The notes beneath the pieces were generated by a model that saw only the letters and a list, made by a program, of their open reading frames with translations, was not told where the DNA came from and made no database searches. Positions 32,534 to 43,438 of a DNA stretch of 64,000 bases are shown one piece after another. The stretch spans positions 1,178,001 to 1,242,000 of the forward strand of contig JANFAH010000015.1 of the NCBI GenBank assembly GCA_024663395.1, in the 5' to 3' direction. Both the position numbers and the translations under genes were made by a program. This DNA comes from Pisolithus tinctorius. Lineage: Eukaryota > Basidiomycota > Agaricomycetes > Boletales > Pisolithaceae. Each line of letters opens with the position of its first letter. The stretch's first letter is position 1.

Positions 32534-34252
32534 CAGGCCCGCTGGTCGGAGTACCATTCTCAATTCAACCTTTCCATCCGCTTCTGCCCTGGCCGCCTAG
32601 GAGCCAAACCCGACACACTTACGCGACATTGGGACATCTACCCAAAAGGGGGGGATAGGGACTATGCACAGGTAAATCCTCACAATCTCCACCCTATGTT
32701 TACACAGGAGCAACTTGTGTCATCCCTCCGTACCACCACCCTCATGGCACCTGTGCTCCACACCACCATGGTCTTCGATGTTGAGTGCTTGCACTCCGAC
32801 ATCATCTCCACCCTACCCTCTGATCCTGTCTCCACTAGCCATCTTCCAACTCTGACTAAGCCTTGGTGGTCCCTGGACTCCAATGGTCTACTCCGCCTTG
32901 ACGGTCACATCTTTGTCCCTGACATTGATGACCTCCACCTTCGAGTGCTTTGGTTCAAGCATGATCATCCTCTAGCAGGCCATTTCGGGCAGAACTGCAC
33001 GCTAGAACTCGTCCGCAGGGACTATGTGTGGCCTAACCTCCGCTCCAATGTGAAAGAATATGTCAGATCCTGCACTGCCTGTGGATGGAGCAAAACTCTG
33101 CGTCACCACCCTTATGGTCTACTGAAGCAACTCCCCATCCCAGAGAGACCTTGGAACTCCATCTCCATGGACTTCATCGAACACCTCCCAAACTCCGATG
33201 GTGACTCCACCATACTCGTGGTAGTGGACCACCTCTCAAAGCAAGCAGTGTTCATCCCCACCCATGACTCCATCACCTCTGCCAAACTTGCTAAGCTCTT
33301 CCTTACCCATGTCTTCTCCAAGCACGGAGTACCAGCTAATGTCACCTCTGACAGAGGTCCTGAGTTCATCTCACACTTCTTCCGCTCTCTAGGCCAGGCC
33401 CTTGATATGCGTCTTCACTTCACTTCAGGTTACCACCCAGAAGGTGATGGCCAGACCGAGCAAATGAACCAGACCCTTGAACAGTACCTTCGTGTCTACT
33501 GTAACTACCAACAAGACAACTGGGCTGAGCTGTTACCTCTAGCGGAGTTCACTTTCAACAATGCACCAAGTGCGACTACTGGAGTTTCTCCCTTCTTCGC
33601 TAACAAGGGATACCATCCAAACCTGTCTGTGGTCCCTGACCAAGACTTCACCTCTCCAAGGGCTCATGACTATGTTGTCGAACTCTCCGCCCTCCATGAT
33701 TTCCTCCGCTCCAAAATGTCCGCCGCTCAACAGCGCTACCAGGGTCCAGCAGATGCTAAACGCATACCTCCGCCTGAGTTCAAGGTCAGAGAACAGGCCT
33801 ACGTCAAAGCCAAGTACTTCCACTCCACTCGTCCTTCGGAAAAACTCTCTGAAAAGTACTTGGGTCCGTTCACCATCTTGGCCAGGCCAGGTACACATTC
33901 TGTCACCCTTAAGCTCCCTGACTCTATGCACTCGGTACATCCAGTCTTCCATGTCTCACAACTGGAAGCCACAGTGGCTAACCCTTTCCCAAACTGACAA
34001 CAACCTTCGCCTCCACCAGTAGATGTCAATGGTGACCTTGAGTACAAAGTATCAGAGATACTCGACTCTAAGGTGGACTGCTGTTGCCGCCACTGTCAAC
34101 TCTTGTATCTAGTCCACTGGGCTGGTTATGAGAACACCGACAAAGAAACCTCTTGGTTGCTTGCAACTGAGCTAGATCACGCTTCCGACATAGTATCCAC
34201 TTTCCATGAACACTACCTGCACAAACCTGGCCTGTACCAACCTCCACCATAA
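32534..34252 (+). pseudogene. Gypsy B pol: integrase and chromodomain
   Basis: Integrase zinc finger HDHPLAGHFGQN then CTACGWSK (HHCC type, about 32960-33095), catalytic core with DFIEHLP, VTSDRGPEF and the Glu in GDGQTEQMNQTLEQYL, then an SH3-like part (KYLGPFTILARPGTHSVTL, HPVFHVSQLE). TGA at 33995-33997, then a chromodomain (EYKVSEILDSKV, LYLVHWAGY, TSWLLATEL, 34051-34252) ending at TAA. Chromodomains direct chromoviruses to silent chromatin. Three Cys in a row (CCC) before RH look like former Arg codons. Confidence 0.92.
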
Positions 34253-34481
34253 TACTCCACCTACATAAACCCCCTCCACAGGCCAACTCTGCCTCTTACT
34301 GAACTACCTTAAGTACTTTAGAATTTTTCTCCACTTATCTGTTTCACTTCTCAGAGTCACAAACAAAATCACAAGTCTATCTCATGGTAGTACAAAAATA
34401 TACAAACTAAAGACAAAAACAAAACAAAAAAAAAAAAAACAAAAAAAAAAAAAGGAAAAAGAAAGGAAAAACAAAACTACT
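34253..34481 (+). repeat. A-rich low-complexity tract
   Basis: After the pol stop, 34390-34475 is almost pure A with scattered C and G. It separates the end of pol from the end of the convergent antisense gene (stop at 34482). On the antisense strand it is a T-rich run directly after the stop. It could act in 3' end formation of either transcript, or be the trace of a poly(A)-derived insertion; the sequence does not decide. Confidence 0.6.
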
Positions 34482-35694
34482 CTACTCTTCCATCACTTGT
34501 CCTCCGCCACCCTCCTGTTCCTCTCCACCTTCCTTCTCTCCTCTTATTTCTTCCTCTTCCTCGTTATCCCCCTCTGCACCTTCATCCACTTCTTCGTTCT
34601 TGTCCTCCACCACCTCCAACTGAGGCCTCTTCCATCCTCCACCTGTGCGCTCGAGCTTGGCCATCCTGGCCTCTCGTGCATCCTCCCTCCTCCTCATCTC
34701 TGCCCACTCTGCCCAGGCGCAGTACAGCACCCACTCGTCGGCTGTCTGCTCTGCAGCCACCACCATCCGCTCTGCTGCCCTTGCCATCCTCTTGAAGGCT
34801 GTCGCAGCCTTCTCATGCGCCGCCACATACCTCTCCGCAGCCTGCAGCTGCCGCTCCTGCTCCCACTCCATCCACCAGGAGGAGACCCCTGCTTCTAAGG
34901 GTCCCTCATGCAGTGTTGCTGGCTCCTCCTCGTCTTCTCCGCCTACCTCCCACTCATCATCCACTTCCTCCGTCTCTGTCGCTTTCTCCTTTCCCTTCCC
35001 TCGTGGTACCTTCTTCTCCCCTCAGGAGCTCCCTGTCCCCGCTCTCTTCCATGATGGTCCCACCACCACGTCCTCCCTTGTCCAACTACATACCTTTTTC
35101 TTCTTGTGACAGGGCACACAGGCCCTGGTCTTGCCTTGTCCTGGTTCACACTGCCCTGCAGTCAGACTCGCTACACAGCGAGTGCAGGGTGGCCGCCTGG
35201 TCATGGTGACCACCACAGAGGTCCCAGGGACCCTCTGGGCGGTGTTGACATCATACACCGCACCACATAGTCTAAGAAAATAAAACTGAGTCAGCTCCAC
35301 CTGACTCACAGCACTCTGCCACTTACCTCTGTGCAGCCTCATCCCACCTGGCCTGGGCCCTCTCCGCAGAGGCCCTCTGCCTCTGCCTTTCTGCCTCCTC
35401 CTCTGCCACCTTCTTCCTTTGAGCCTCCTCTTCCTCCTCCGCTCTCTTCCTCCACTCTGCCTCCAACCTCTCCTCCTCTGCCTTCCGCCTCTTGGCCTCC
35501 TCACGCTTGGCCTTGTGCTCTCTCTCTCTCCACTCGGTCTCCTCTTGTTGGCATGCCTTCTCTGCAGACTTCTCCCACTCGGTGTCAGTGGAGTCGTCAG
35601 TGAGGACGACCAGTTCTTCATCTGCGACTTGGGAGTAGTCATGGATGTGGCTGGGGGTTGGCTGGGGGGTGTTGCTCTGGTGCTGGGAAGGCAT
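34482..35694 (-). CDS. Spliced antisense gene in gypsy B: coiled-coil, Zn2Cys6-like protein
   Basis: On the strand opposite pol, between the chromodomain and the 3' LTR. Exon 1 is 35694-35327, a 55-nt intron 35326-35272 has GTAAGT and TTTTCTTAG, and exon 2 is 35271-34482; the phases join exactly. About 385 codons with one internal TGA (35024-35022, likely former CGA). Product: Ser/Asp-rich start (VLTDDSTDTEWEK), a long Glu/Arg/Ala coiled coil (about residues 35-122), a cysteine cluster C-x2-C-x8-C with C-x2-C-x6-C (CTRCVASLTAGQC, CVPCHKKKKVC, about 158-190), a second helical Ala/Glu region with repeated Trp, and an acidic Glu/Gly tail. Resembles Zn2Cys6-type clusters; probably nucleic-acid binding. 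Function unknown; the single stop may make this copy defective. Confidence 0.75.
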
Positions 35695-35875
35695 GATGAT
35701 GGGGGGAAGGGATGAAGGTTCAGTACCCTGACACGTGTTTTTAAGTGGTACTTCAAACTCCGACAGAGCTCCGCCACGGCTAAAGCCATTATCCTCGAGG
35801 CATCAAAATAATTTCAAATGATCAACTCGTGTTGATCTCATCCTGTACATGCAGCCTTCAGGGGTTCAGGCCCTA

Positions 35876-35887
35876 AGGGGGGGGCAC
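35876..35887 (+). other. Polypurine tract of gypsy B
   Basis: AGGGGGGGGCAC immediately before the 3' LTR start (TGTCATAACC at 35888), the expected place of the plus-strand primer. Confidence 0.85.
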
Positions 35888-36601
35888 TGTCATAACCGTG
35901 CATTCATCATAAGTCTTTGCTCACTCCACAACCTTTTCCGTCGGTCATCCACTCACTCCGCACCAACTCCACCCAACTTCTGTTGGTTGCAAACCATCTC
36001 CGCTCCAACTGCTGTCAGACTTGTGTTGCTCTCCTACCAGACTGAGCGGTCCGTCCTCTGAGGGGTCATGTGACTACCTTTGCAGTCAGGTACTCCACAG
36101 CGCACTCACCACATGGTCCAGTGCCTGGACTGTTTCCTTTTCTGGATGTTCTGTGTTACCCGTTCATATGTCCTCCATCTACCCTTCATTCGTCATCCAG
36201 GAAATTTTACTTGAAAATTTATGAGTCTCCGTATGTCAGTTCCGATTCCAATTACTGTACCTCCGTAGCAGTATAAAAACATGTACTGTACTCCACTGTT
36301 CTTCAGTACGAATATCAACTTAGTTCCTACTCCCTCTGATTCTGTCTTCTGCCTGTCGGAGTTATCTCCAACTCTCCGTCTGTACTCTCCCTCTGAAATA
36401 CGAGGGCTGAGATCATGCAAGGGGGTAGCACACGAGCTAAACCTGACACCCTCACTCCGTTCTGCCTTTGCTTCAGCAGTCTTCATCTCTGCTGACACTC
36501 CGCTAGTCAGAGTTCTGTTCCTCTGTGTCAGACTTGCTTCCGAACCTTTCTCTAGACCTTGTATAGCGTCAGAGTTGGTCGGAGTAGGCCCAGACTTGAC
36601 A
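35888..36601 (+). repeat. Gypsy B 3' LTR
   Basis: 714 bp, TGTCATAACC to AGACTTGACA. TATAAAAA at 36272 and AGTACGAATATCAAC at 36305, the only copy of the start motif that still has the central CpG. Confidence 0.96.
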
Positions 36602-37026
36602 GTTGAAGCGTAGGTTGGGGGGAGGTGTTGGCTTCTGGGGGCCATCCAACTGTGCCAAGATGTCAGACTCCCATGTGGAAGCTACCGAGGTGTCATTGGA
36701 CAAGCCCAATGCCACATTAGCAGAGGCATTACTCAAGGCATTCCATATGCTGTCACACACCAAAGGTGTTTGGTGAGGTGGACATGGATACAGTTGATGA
36801 ATGGAGATGAAGACCATAGCTCTCATGCGAAGAAGGACAGCCAGAAATGTTGGCAGTCATCCCTTGCACAAGAACGAGTCATCAATGCCAAAGAAAAAGA
36901 AGGGATCGAGTTAAGCACCCATGTACGGCATTCCAGTTTTCAACATATCTCCACCAGTTCTGCAGATACTGAAACCATTCCCACACTCGCTTGTAGTGCT
37001 CAGCCACGCAATCCTACCTTCCAAAA

Positions 37027-37582
37027 TTGGAAAGGATTTGCACACTCCACACATTTCTACAGCACTCCCTCCAAAAAGACACTCATTTCACTAATTCTTC
37101 TGATATGGCTGCCTCCACATCAATCATTTTGCTTGTCCCCTTTGCTAGGGACCATGGCTATGTATATCTACCAGGAGTTCCTACCAGCTTCTGTCCTGAA
37201 GTGTCCTGGTACATCCCATCCTCGTCTGCCCCCTCTCAGCCCATCCAGCTTGGACAGCACATTCTCTTTGTCAGTATGACCTCTAGGAGGATGTTCTTTG
37301 GTCACCTCAGGTCTGTCATTCACTTGGAAAGGTCTTATGTGGTCGTTTCAGTCTCTCCAGTCCAAGAAGCATATGGATCCTTCCTCCCTGCTCCCTGCAA
37401 CATCTTCATACCAGTCTCATCCATCATTCTCCCAAAATTGTGACAGCTACAGTATAATCTACTGTTCTCTACTCTCCCTGATCGCATCCATGACAAGTAT
37501 GATGCACATCTTGCCTCCTTATTGCAAGATACAGCAGAAGACACTCCCCCTTCATCCTCTCTTCCATCAGAGCCTCATTCAT
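37027..37582 (+). pseudogene. Conserved small ORF of retroelement X2
   Basis: Same protein as 15938-16525: from Met at 37105, LLVPFARDHGYVYLPGVPTS, GQHILFVSMTSRRMFFGHLR, RSYVVVSVSPVQEAYGSFLP, then FIPVSSIILPKL. It has a TGA at 37441-37443 where X1 has CAA; both derive from CGA by CpG transition on opposite strands. It continues to a TGA at about 37582 (QLQYNLL, HLASLLQDTAEDT). An overlapping upstream frame (36770-37279) covers its first third. No family recognised. Confidence 0.5.
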
Positions 37583-37809
37583 GAAGTTTTTATTTGCTTC
37601 ACTGAGAGGATGGTTTGGGGGGGAAAGTTGCGATCCCCTATGCTCCTGTCACCCCACAGACCCCCAAAGCTTGACCCTGTTGACATCTGACTCACCCTGT
37701 CCACTTTTGGATGTACTATATTGGCATCAGATCAGCGCTGCCTCTCTGTCATCCCACTTTGGCCCAAAGGAGATCTCTTCAAGATGTGACATGCACAGCC
37801 TCCCCCTAA

Positions 37810-38538
37810 TGCGATTCCAGTGCGCTTTCCCAGTTCCTGACATTACTTGACTCATACTTTGACATCCTGACTGTCTTTGACTCACTTATTGCCAATACTT
37901 ACCAGTCTTTTGGCCTTGCTTACTGATTCTTCGCTTTTTGGCTTACTTATCCTTACCAATGCTCACCAATGCTTTCTAAGATGATTACCCACTGCTTACA
38001 TTCCTTACTCATCAGTTACCAATCACTTACCAAGTGTTTGCACCTTGTTTTCCATAGGCAACACCCCTGTACTGTATATAATCACTGTACTTAGATAGCT
38101 AAGAAAGGAGATGTCAGAGAGCCCCTCTTGCTCGCATTTTATCATCTCTCAGTAAATCATTCATCAGCTTCAATAGTTGAGACTTTATTAAGGGTCTAAC
38201 TATCATCTACTTCACTTATCATCATCTATCATCAATATACTTTGCTCCAAGCCCTTCCTGAGCTCAGTGCAGCCTAGGACATTGAATTAAGTCATCATCC
38301 ATCCTTCTGTAGGCTGACAGCAGTCTACCCTATCGCATTCTATCACATTCCTGCTCCTTCTTCATCAGAAGCATCCCCAATCCTCAGCACTCATCTTTGA
38401 GTGTTGTAGCTCATAAAAACCCTTCCCAATCAAAGGTTCCACCATCTGGGTACCACATAGGCACACCACCACTTGCTCTTTTTGTCTTTTGTGTTGGTTT
38501 TGGTTGGTTTCCACCACTGAACCACACTTTGACTCACA
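37810..38538 (+). repeat. X2 terminal LTR
   Basis: 729 bp, TGCGATTCCAGTGCG to TTTGACTCACA, with GTATATAATCACTGTACTTAG at about 38074 as promoter-like core. It matches the X1 LTR (15741-15009). The pentamer after it (GCATT, 38539-38543) is target sequence; the partner copy was not found. Confidence 0.7.
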
Positions 38539-41500
38539 GCATTCGTTTTCTGCATCAATGCGTGCTTGAATGAGTTTGATCACAAATCAATGGTGGTCAA
38601 TATGGAGAATCTAAATGAAGCATTGTGAGATAACATCTCTAAGTAAGGACTTAATACGCACCTGCCCCGCAACATCCTTTCTGTTAGAACGATCCTGGTA
38701 CACATCTTTGAGCGGACCATGCATCTTCTCATTCGGCCAAGCACTGTAATTACGAACAGCACCTTTGCTCCAAATGTCACAGGTAACATGCTTCCAGAGG
38801 TGCACCTTGGGAAAGTTCCAGTTGTCCTTGAGGCCTGTATCATGCAAACGGCAAATGTGGGATCAGTACACCTATTTTCAAAAATCATTGTATGATAATG
38901 GACAATCAAAGGAGCAGAATACCTTGAGTTCACCCCTGAAAATGAGAAGTTTGTCTTCAATCATACCGAGGGTCACCTCAGTGTGTACATCAAGCCCAAT
39001 GAGAGTTTCAAGCTGTAGGTAGCTGCAAATCATACGCAGCAACTGGTACCCAACTTGAGATGTTGTGGACGTCAAAATGTCGAGGGCAGCATAGAAACAT
39101 TGCTATTCCAGAGTGATTGTTAGCCACGTTTAAACACGCATCCTAATTAGATTACCCTGGTGAGATCTTGCATTTTGTTTCCGTCAGAAAATGTGATGTG
39201 GATCATGGTATCGAAATGTGCGAGGCCTTGCCAATGGGGAAAGGCAGAAACTCTGTGTGATAGTCAGCCAGTCCTGCAGCCTAATTGAATTGTCTTACCA
39301 TTCTTCTAAACATGTCTCAAAATCATGGCCAAGTTCATTGACAACAATCTTGAGCTCCTCGTGCATGTGCTTGCCTCCCAAGCTGCCGTGCAGGGAGTGA
39401 AGTGGCTCGAAGCTTGCAGCCTGTTCAGGCTCTGAGTGTTCTACCGACCAAAAAATGTTCTATCATACATTCTGTCAGTCATATACATAGATTCGTAATG
39501 CATGTCGAAGTCCTACCTTGACAGGATGTAACCCAAGAGATTTCAGTTTCTTCTCACCAGCTGACTTCTTCTGCTCATATAATGCCAGCACTTCTTGATG
39601 TTGCTTGGTTTTGCGCATTTCATATGTCTTTGATAAGTCCCAAAGCTCCTCCAAAGGGACTAGACAAAATGGGCATGGGAATTTGCATTTTGTGCCTCGT
39701 ATAAGCGTCATCACACAGCTAAAAAGACTGGGTTTCATAAGTACAATCGATTTGCAGACAAATTAGTGCTTACAGTTCTTCATAGTCAGCTGACAAGATA
39801 AGAATAACTGGAAAGAGCCACCAGCGAATGTTGTCATAGCATTCATGCAGGTAGCCAACCTTTGAGAGCTCCGCAACTTTCTCAAGGAGCTTATAGAAGG
39901 CTTCGTGCCAGATGACATGCTTGAAATTTACATAGCCAGTCTTTCTCTCCTCACTCGCAAGCTCAGGAACCTGCAAAAACCCGTTCAATCAATTTATTAC
40001 TCTAAAGCAAAGAGATATCATACTCACAATCAGAAGCCAGCCTACCACACAGCCACCACCATATCACTCACCATTGCGAATGTGAACTGGGAGGTTGGCA
40101 CAACATGCTACCACGGGGTAACCCTTGACAGTACCATGAGATGACAGCCATGTCTTGTCAGCGTAAAGAATAAATGCAAAAGGGACAGCATTCTCTGCAT
40201 GCGTGGGTAACCGTGACTTCATTTGCATAACAGGAAGAAAGACAGTGAATTTACACAGTACAACAGTATGAAATAATATTAATTACAATGCACTTGAATA
40301 TCCCACCAACAATCACCCATCCAAGGTTTGGTGTAGAAGCATTCATATGTCTCACCATCAAGTTTGAATACCCATTCAGCATCCCAGACGAAGTGCAGTG
40401 CAAGAGAAGGATTTTGCAATAAATCGAGGGCCCAGTCCCACAGAGGGCAGATGTGGATGGGGAATGTCACATCACTGCCTTTATAGGGCGCAGCAATTTC
40501 AAACTTCGAGAACTGATGAGTGGCTGGGAAGTGAGCCACTTGTCAAAAGCACACTGGAAATAAACAACTTACTGGTGTTAGTTGTGCCACTGCTCTATCC
40601 AAAGCAGTGCGAAGCCCAGCATCATTATGCAGTGTGACGCTTGCTGTTCCTTGCCATATACAATGAATCAACTTGAGAAGGGAATCAACCTGAGTTGAGC
40701 TAAGCCCAGCTTCCACAGCGACAGTAGCAAAAACACAATCGCCCTCCAAAGCAAAAGGGTGCCAGGGCTCACAGTCCAGGGCCATGTATTTGAGGTTTTG
40801 CTGGCCAAACTCTTCGGCAGATTGGAAAAGCATTGGGCACTTGCTACAGGGATGAAATTCAGTCTTGAATTCGGGACAATAGTCATTTCGGACATCCAGC
40901 ACAGCAGAGTTGACTGAGTGACCCACCACTTGGGCTGTGATCGACACATCAGAGTCAAGATTCATCACACACAACAGGAGATTAGTTGAATTCCAGTTAA
41001 AGAGACAAATGTTCTGAACTTACCTGAGTCCGGTGTATTCCTACCATGAGGACTCACCATACCCATCAATGCATCATCTTCATTGAGAGCAAAACCAGTT
41101 GGTGATCCTGTGCCACAACGTGTAAGCATCGAGAGTGACACCAGAGTGGTCTATGTACCAGGAATTGATTGTGAAGGGCCCGCTGACAGCTGCCTGAGTG
41201 GCACTGGTATTACAGCCACTGCAGAGCCTGAAGACCTGGTGATGCCAGGGTGCACTAACAACGAGGACGTAGCTGCAATTGCTTCCTTAGCAATTTCAGC
41301 TAGTAAACCACCATTGTAAATTAATGGACAGATGGGAGGGGGGAAAGATATTGACTTACTTCAATGGACATCTCATATGTATGCCTTATTGTGTTTGTCT
41401 CGTTCTTTGCAGTTCACATGCTCCTTCACACAACTGGTCTCGTGCTTTTTGATCCCTTGTGGTAGATAGAGATTCCCGCAGTGCTTGCAAGGTTGCTTAG

Positions 41501-41543
41501 TGGATGACTCTTTTGACTGCTGGTAAGTTCGATGTGGGGGCAT
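38539..41543 (-). pseudogene. Plavaka-type transposase gene (CACTA-like), C-terminus hit by X2
   Basis: Starts at ATG 41543 with a C2H2-like finger (CKHCGNLYLPQGIKKHETSC), then exons typical of the basidiomycete Plavaka family: PWHPFALEGDCVFATVAVEA (about 40740), PLWDWALDLLQNPSLALHFVWDAEW, KPWMGDCWWDIQ, a SSHGTVKGYPV / NLPVHIRNG part (about 40140), KHVIWHEAFYKLLEKVAEL, RWWLFPVILILSADYEE, CKFPCPFCLVP, and near the end NWNFPKVHLWKHVTCDIW, NEKMHGPLKDVYQDRSNRKD, RIDAENE. Introns separate most blocks. The last codons run into the X2 LTR at 38538. At least one stop (after RDVISQCFI, near 38612) lies in the C-terminal exon. Transposases of this group cut and paste CACTA-like DNA transposons. Confidence 0.8.
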
Positions 41544-42360
41544 GGTGGACAGAGGGCAACGGGCAAAAGTGATTTGGGTCAGACCCAAAATGACCCATAA
41601 TAATAATATGTAATATGTAATTGATGAGTTAGATCAGAAAATTGATAATCATCACGTCACATGCACTTGCAATGATTTGTTGGGCTTAAGGTGCACATCC
41701 AAATACTGAATGGAGTATTGTTATGGCATTGATATGATAAGACAAGATAAAATATCATTACATTGCTATTGTTATGCCATTGAACCAGGCATCTCAGTCA
41801 CATGACAAGCCACCAGGATTGTCATGGCACTTTACTTTTTTGCGACAAAAGTGAGCATGACTGTGTTGAGCATATGCACAAGACTGGGATCAACGTCAAG
41901 GAATGGGTCCCTTTTGGAACCAATAATACTGAGGTTTCACCTGTGTGACCATGTGAGTTCTTCCCCAGTTGCATTATCATGTGATAACTGTGCAAGTACC
42001 CAACTTATCAAAGCTGGGGGGTGTGGGGAAGACATTAAGCCAAGTACATACTCTGACAATCCTGAGGTCCATGTCCCACCTGTAGGGAAGACCATCTGGT
42101 CCCATGAATGCACACTTCCTGTGTGAGGTTAGATTGAACAACATGAGTCCTATATCAATGTACACCAGAAAACAATGTGTCCATCACCTTCCTCTGAATC
42201 CATGCCAAGGAGTGAACATGTCCATCATCATTTCCTGCCCATGGAGCCACATTACAGATGGACCTGTCAAATGCCATTCAATTTCCCCTATGGCCTCTAA
42301 ATGGTCCCACATATCATCTGGATTGGCATTTGGGATGACTTTGTAGAGTGTGGTCATGCA
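41544..42360. other. CpG-poor flank of the transposase gene, nothing recognised
   Basis: Contains the 5' region of the Plavaka-type gene, including AT-rich ATTACATTGCTATTG-like repeats around 41690-41780, and from 41860 on CpG-poor relic sequence. Terminal inverted repeats of the transposon were sought here and not found. Confidence 0.4.
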
Positions 42361-42485
42361 GATTTATTTATTTTCTCAACTCCCCTTTGTTATGGGACAC
42401 CATGCTGTATTAAAAAGAGATAGAAGATATTCAATATGGGGATTATTATTAACTATAGTATTAGCCATTTTTTTCACAGGATTAC
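42361..42485 (+). other. Mitochondrial cox3-like fragment (probable NUMT)
   Basis: About 40 codons, much more AT-rich than the surroundings, translate to a piece of cytochrome c oxidase subunit III: GHHAVLKRDRR, then IWGLLLTIVLAIFFTGLQYF. This matches the family pattern HHA-x-x-x-G-(N/D)-R followed by a membrane helix ending FTGLQ-x-x-EY. No start, no continuation and no other mitochondrial gene nearby. It marks the edge between repeat island and gene space. The alternative, a chance hydrophobic frame, is unlikely given the HHA...FTGLQ match. Confidence 0.7.
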
Positions 42486-43438
42486 AATACTTTCCCAAAG
42501 TGGAAAGGTGTAGAGATTTTGTACAGGACTTGACCATTCTCATTGGTCATAATCGTGTTTCGCACACCCTCGGAAAAGAGTATCAGACGTATAGCGGAGA
42601 TTTGCGCAGTATTCTCTCGGGAGCCACCTTCTTATGTACTGTGCGCAGAGATTGGGAGCAGGGATCGACTGCATTTCATTATCATGTCCGGAAGAACGCA
42701 GCCTCACCTGCCATTCGTATATGGGTAGCGCAGCACTGACGCTCAGGATCACGGGGGTACATAGGAATATCTGTTTAAGACAAAATAGCCATATGTAGGG
42801 CATTTTAACTTCACCACGTAGAGCCATACAATGTTCCGCGTGCCCATGCCAACCCGCAGCGCACACGAATCTTGATGTTGACTGCGAGGATTTGGATTCT
42901 ATCAGAAAAGCTGGCTCAATACAACCCAGTAGATTGTCGGGCGACTCGACCAACACAAAGGCGTCCTCTGTCGCGTCAGGTTAGGTCGGGTTCCAACCAT
43001 CTTCATCTGACTCGCTGGTTTGTTTTTTCTGCAGGTGGGGAAGCTCAGCTGCCTGACGACGCGAATCGAAGCCCAAAGATTACTAGGCTGACAAACAGAG
43101 GCAACAATAGTACTTGAGGTATATGGAGTAAAATACAACATGGGTTGGTATGAAAAGATGTCATACGAAGGACACACCAATGGCAAACACAGACGGTCGC
43201 TTAGACGACCAGTGTTCCTTCGATCTTCTTCCTATCTACCAAGATAAACGAAAACCTATTGTCACCCGTGACCCGGTGCAGCAATCGAGCATGCAAGAGA
43301 ATCATGAAAAAATCATAAACAACGAATAACGAAGCAACACTGGTTCATATGCCAGACGGGACGTACGACCTCCCATGACCGAAAACCGACGACACTGGAT
43401 CATCGATTCATCATTCGTGAGGCAATCTGCATCACAGT
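42486..43438. other. Intergenic, CpG-rich, no gene recognised
   Basis: Composition changes here to the CpG-rich type of the right half. Short frames on both strands (up to 138 codons) show no motifs. The segment up to 43438 is the 3' flank of the first AA14 gene. Confidence 0.4.

Larger units (their letters stand above)
28567..36601 (+). mobile_element. Ty3/gypsy chromovirus copy B, nearly full length
   Basis: 8035 bp with two 714-bp LTRs, self-primer site, gag, protease, reverse transcriptase, RNase H, integrase, chromodomain, an antisense gene, and a purine tract (AGGGGGGGGCAC, 35876-35887) before the 3' LTR. Flanking pentamers ATCAA (28562-28566) and GTTGA (36602-36606) do not match, so either the ends come from different insertions or one flank was rearranged. 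Inactivated by TGA codons, a gag deletion and frameshift, a 54-bp deletion in the RNase H region relative to copy A, and YLND in the polymerase. Confidence 0.95.
36602..38538 (+). mobile_element. LTR element X2, 3' half (plus oriented)
   Basis: Homologous to X1 from about 36730 on (for example ATATG.TGTCACAC.CCAAAGGTGTT near 36745 versus the complement of 16815-16850). The left end abuts the gypsy B 3' LTR at 36601 with no sign of an X 5' LTR. The right end (GACTCACA, 38538) lies inside the C-terminal codons of the Plavaka transposase, so X2 inserted into that gene. Between are an upstream frame (36770-37279), the small conserved ORF and the terminal LTR. Confidence 0.7.

Noticed and set aside
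35022..35789. 255-codon minus-strand ORF rich in Arg in the gypsy B antisense region
   Set aside because: It is a frame-shifted shadow of exon 1 plus the unspliced intron. Only the frame starting at 35694 gives a phase-consistent splice and the second exon.
36569..36826. Minus-strand ORF across the gypsy B / X2 junction
   Set aside because: It crosses the LTR end, so it cannot be an ancestral gene; the junction is a fusion of two elements.
42872..43117. Short plus-strand ORF upstream of the first AA14 gene
   Set aside because: No motif, no splice partner, and overlapped by an equally long minus-strand frame.
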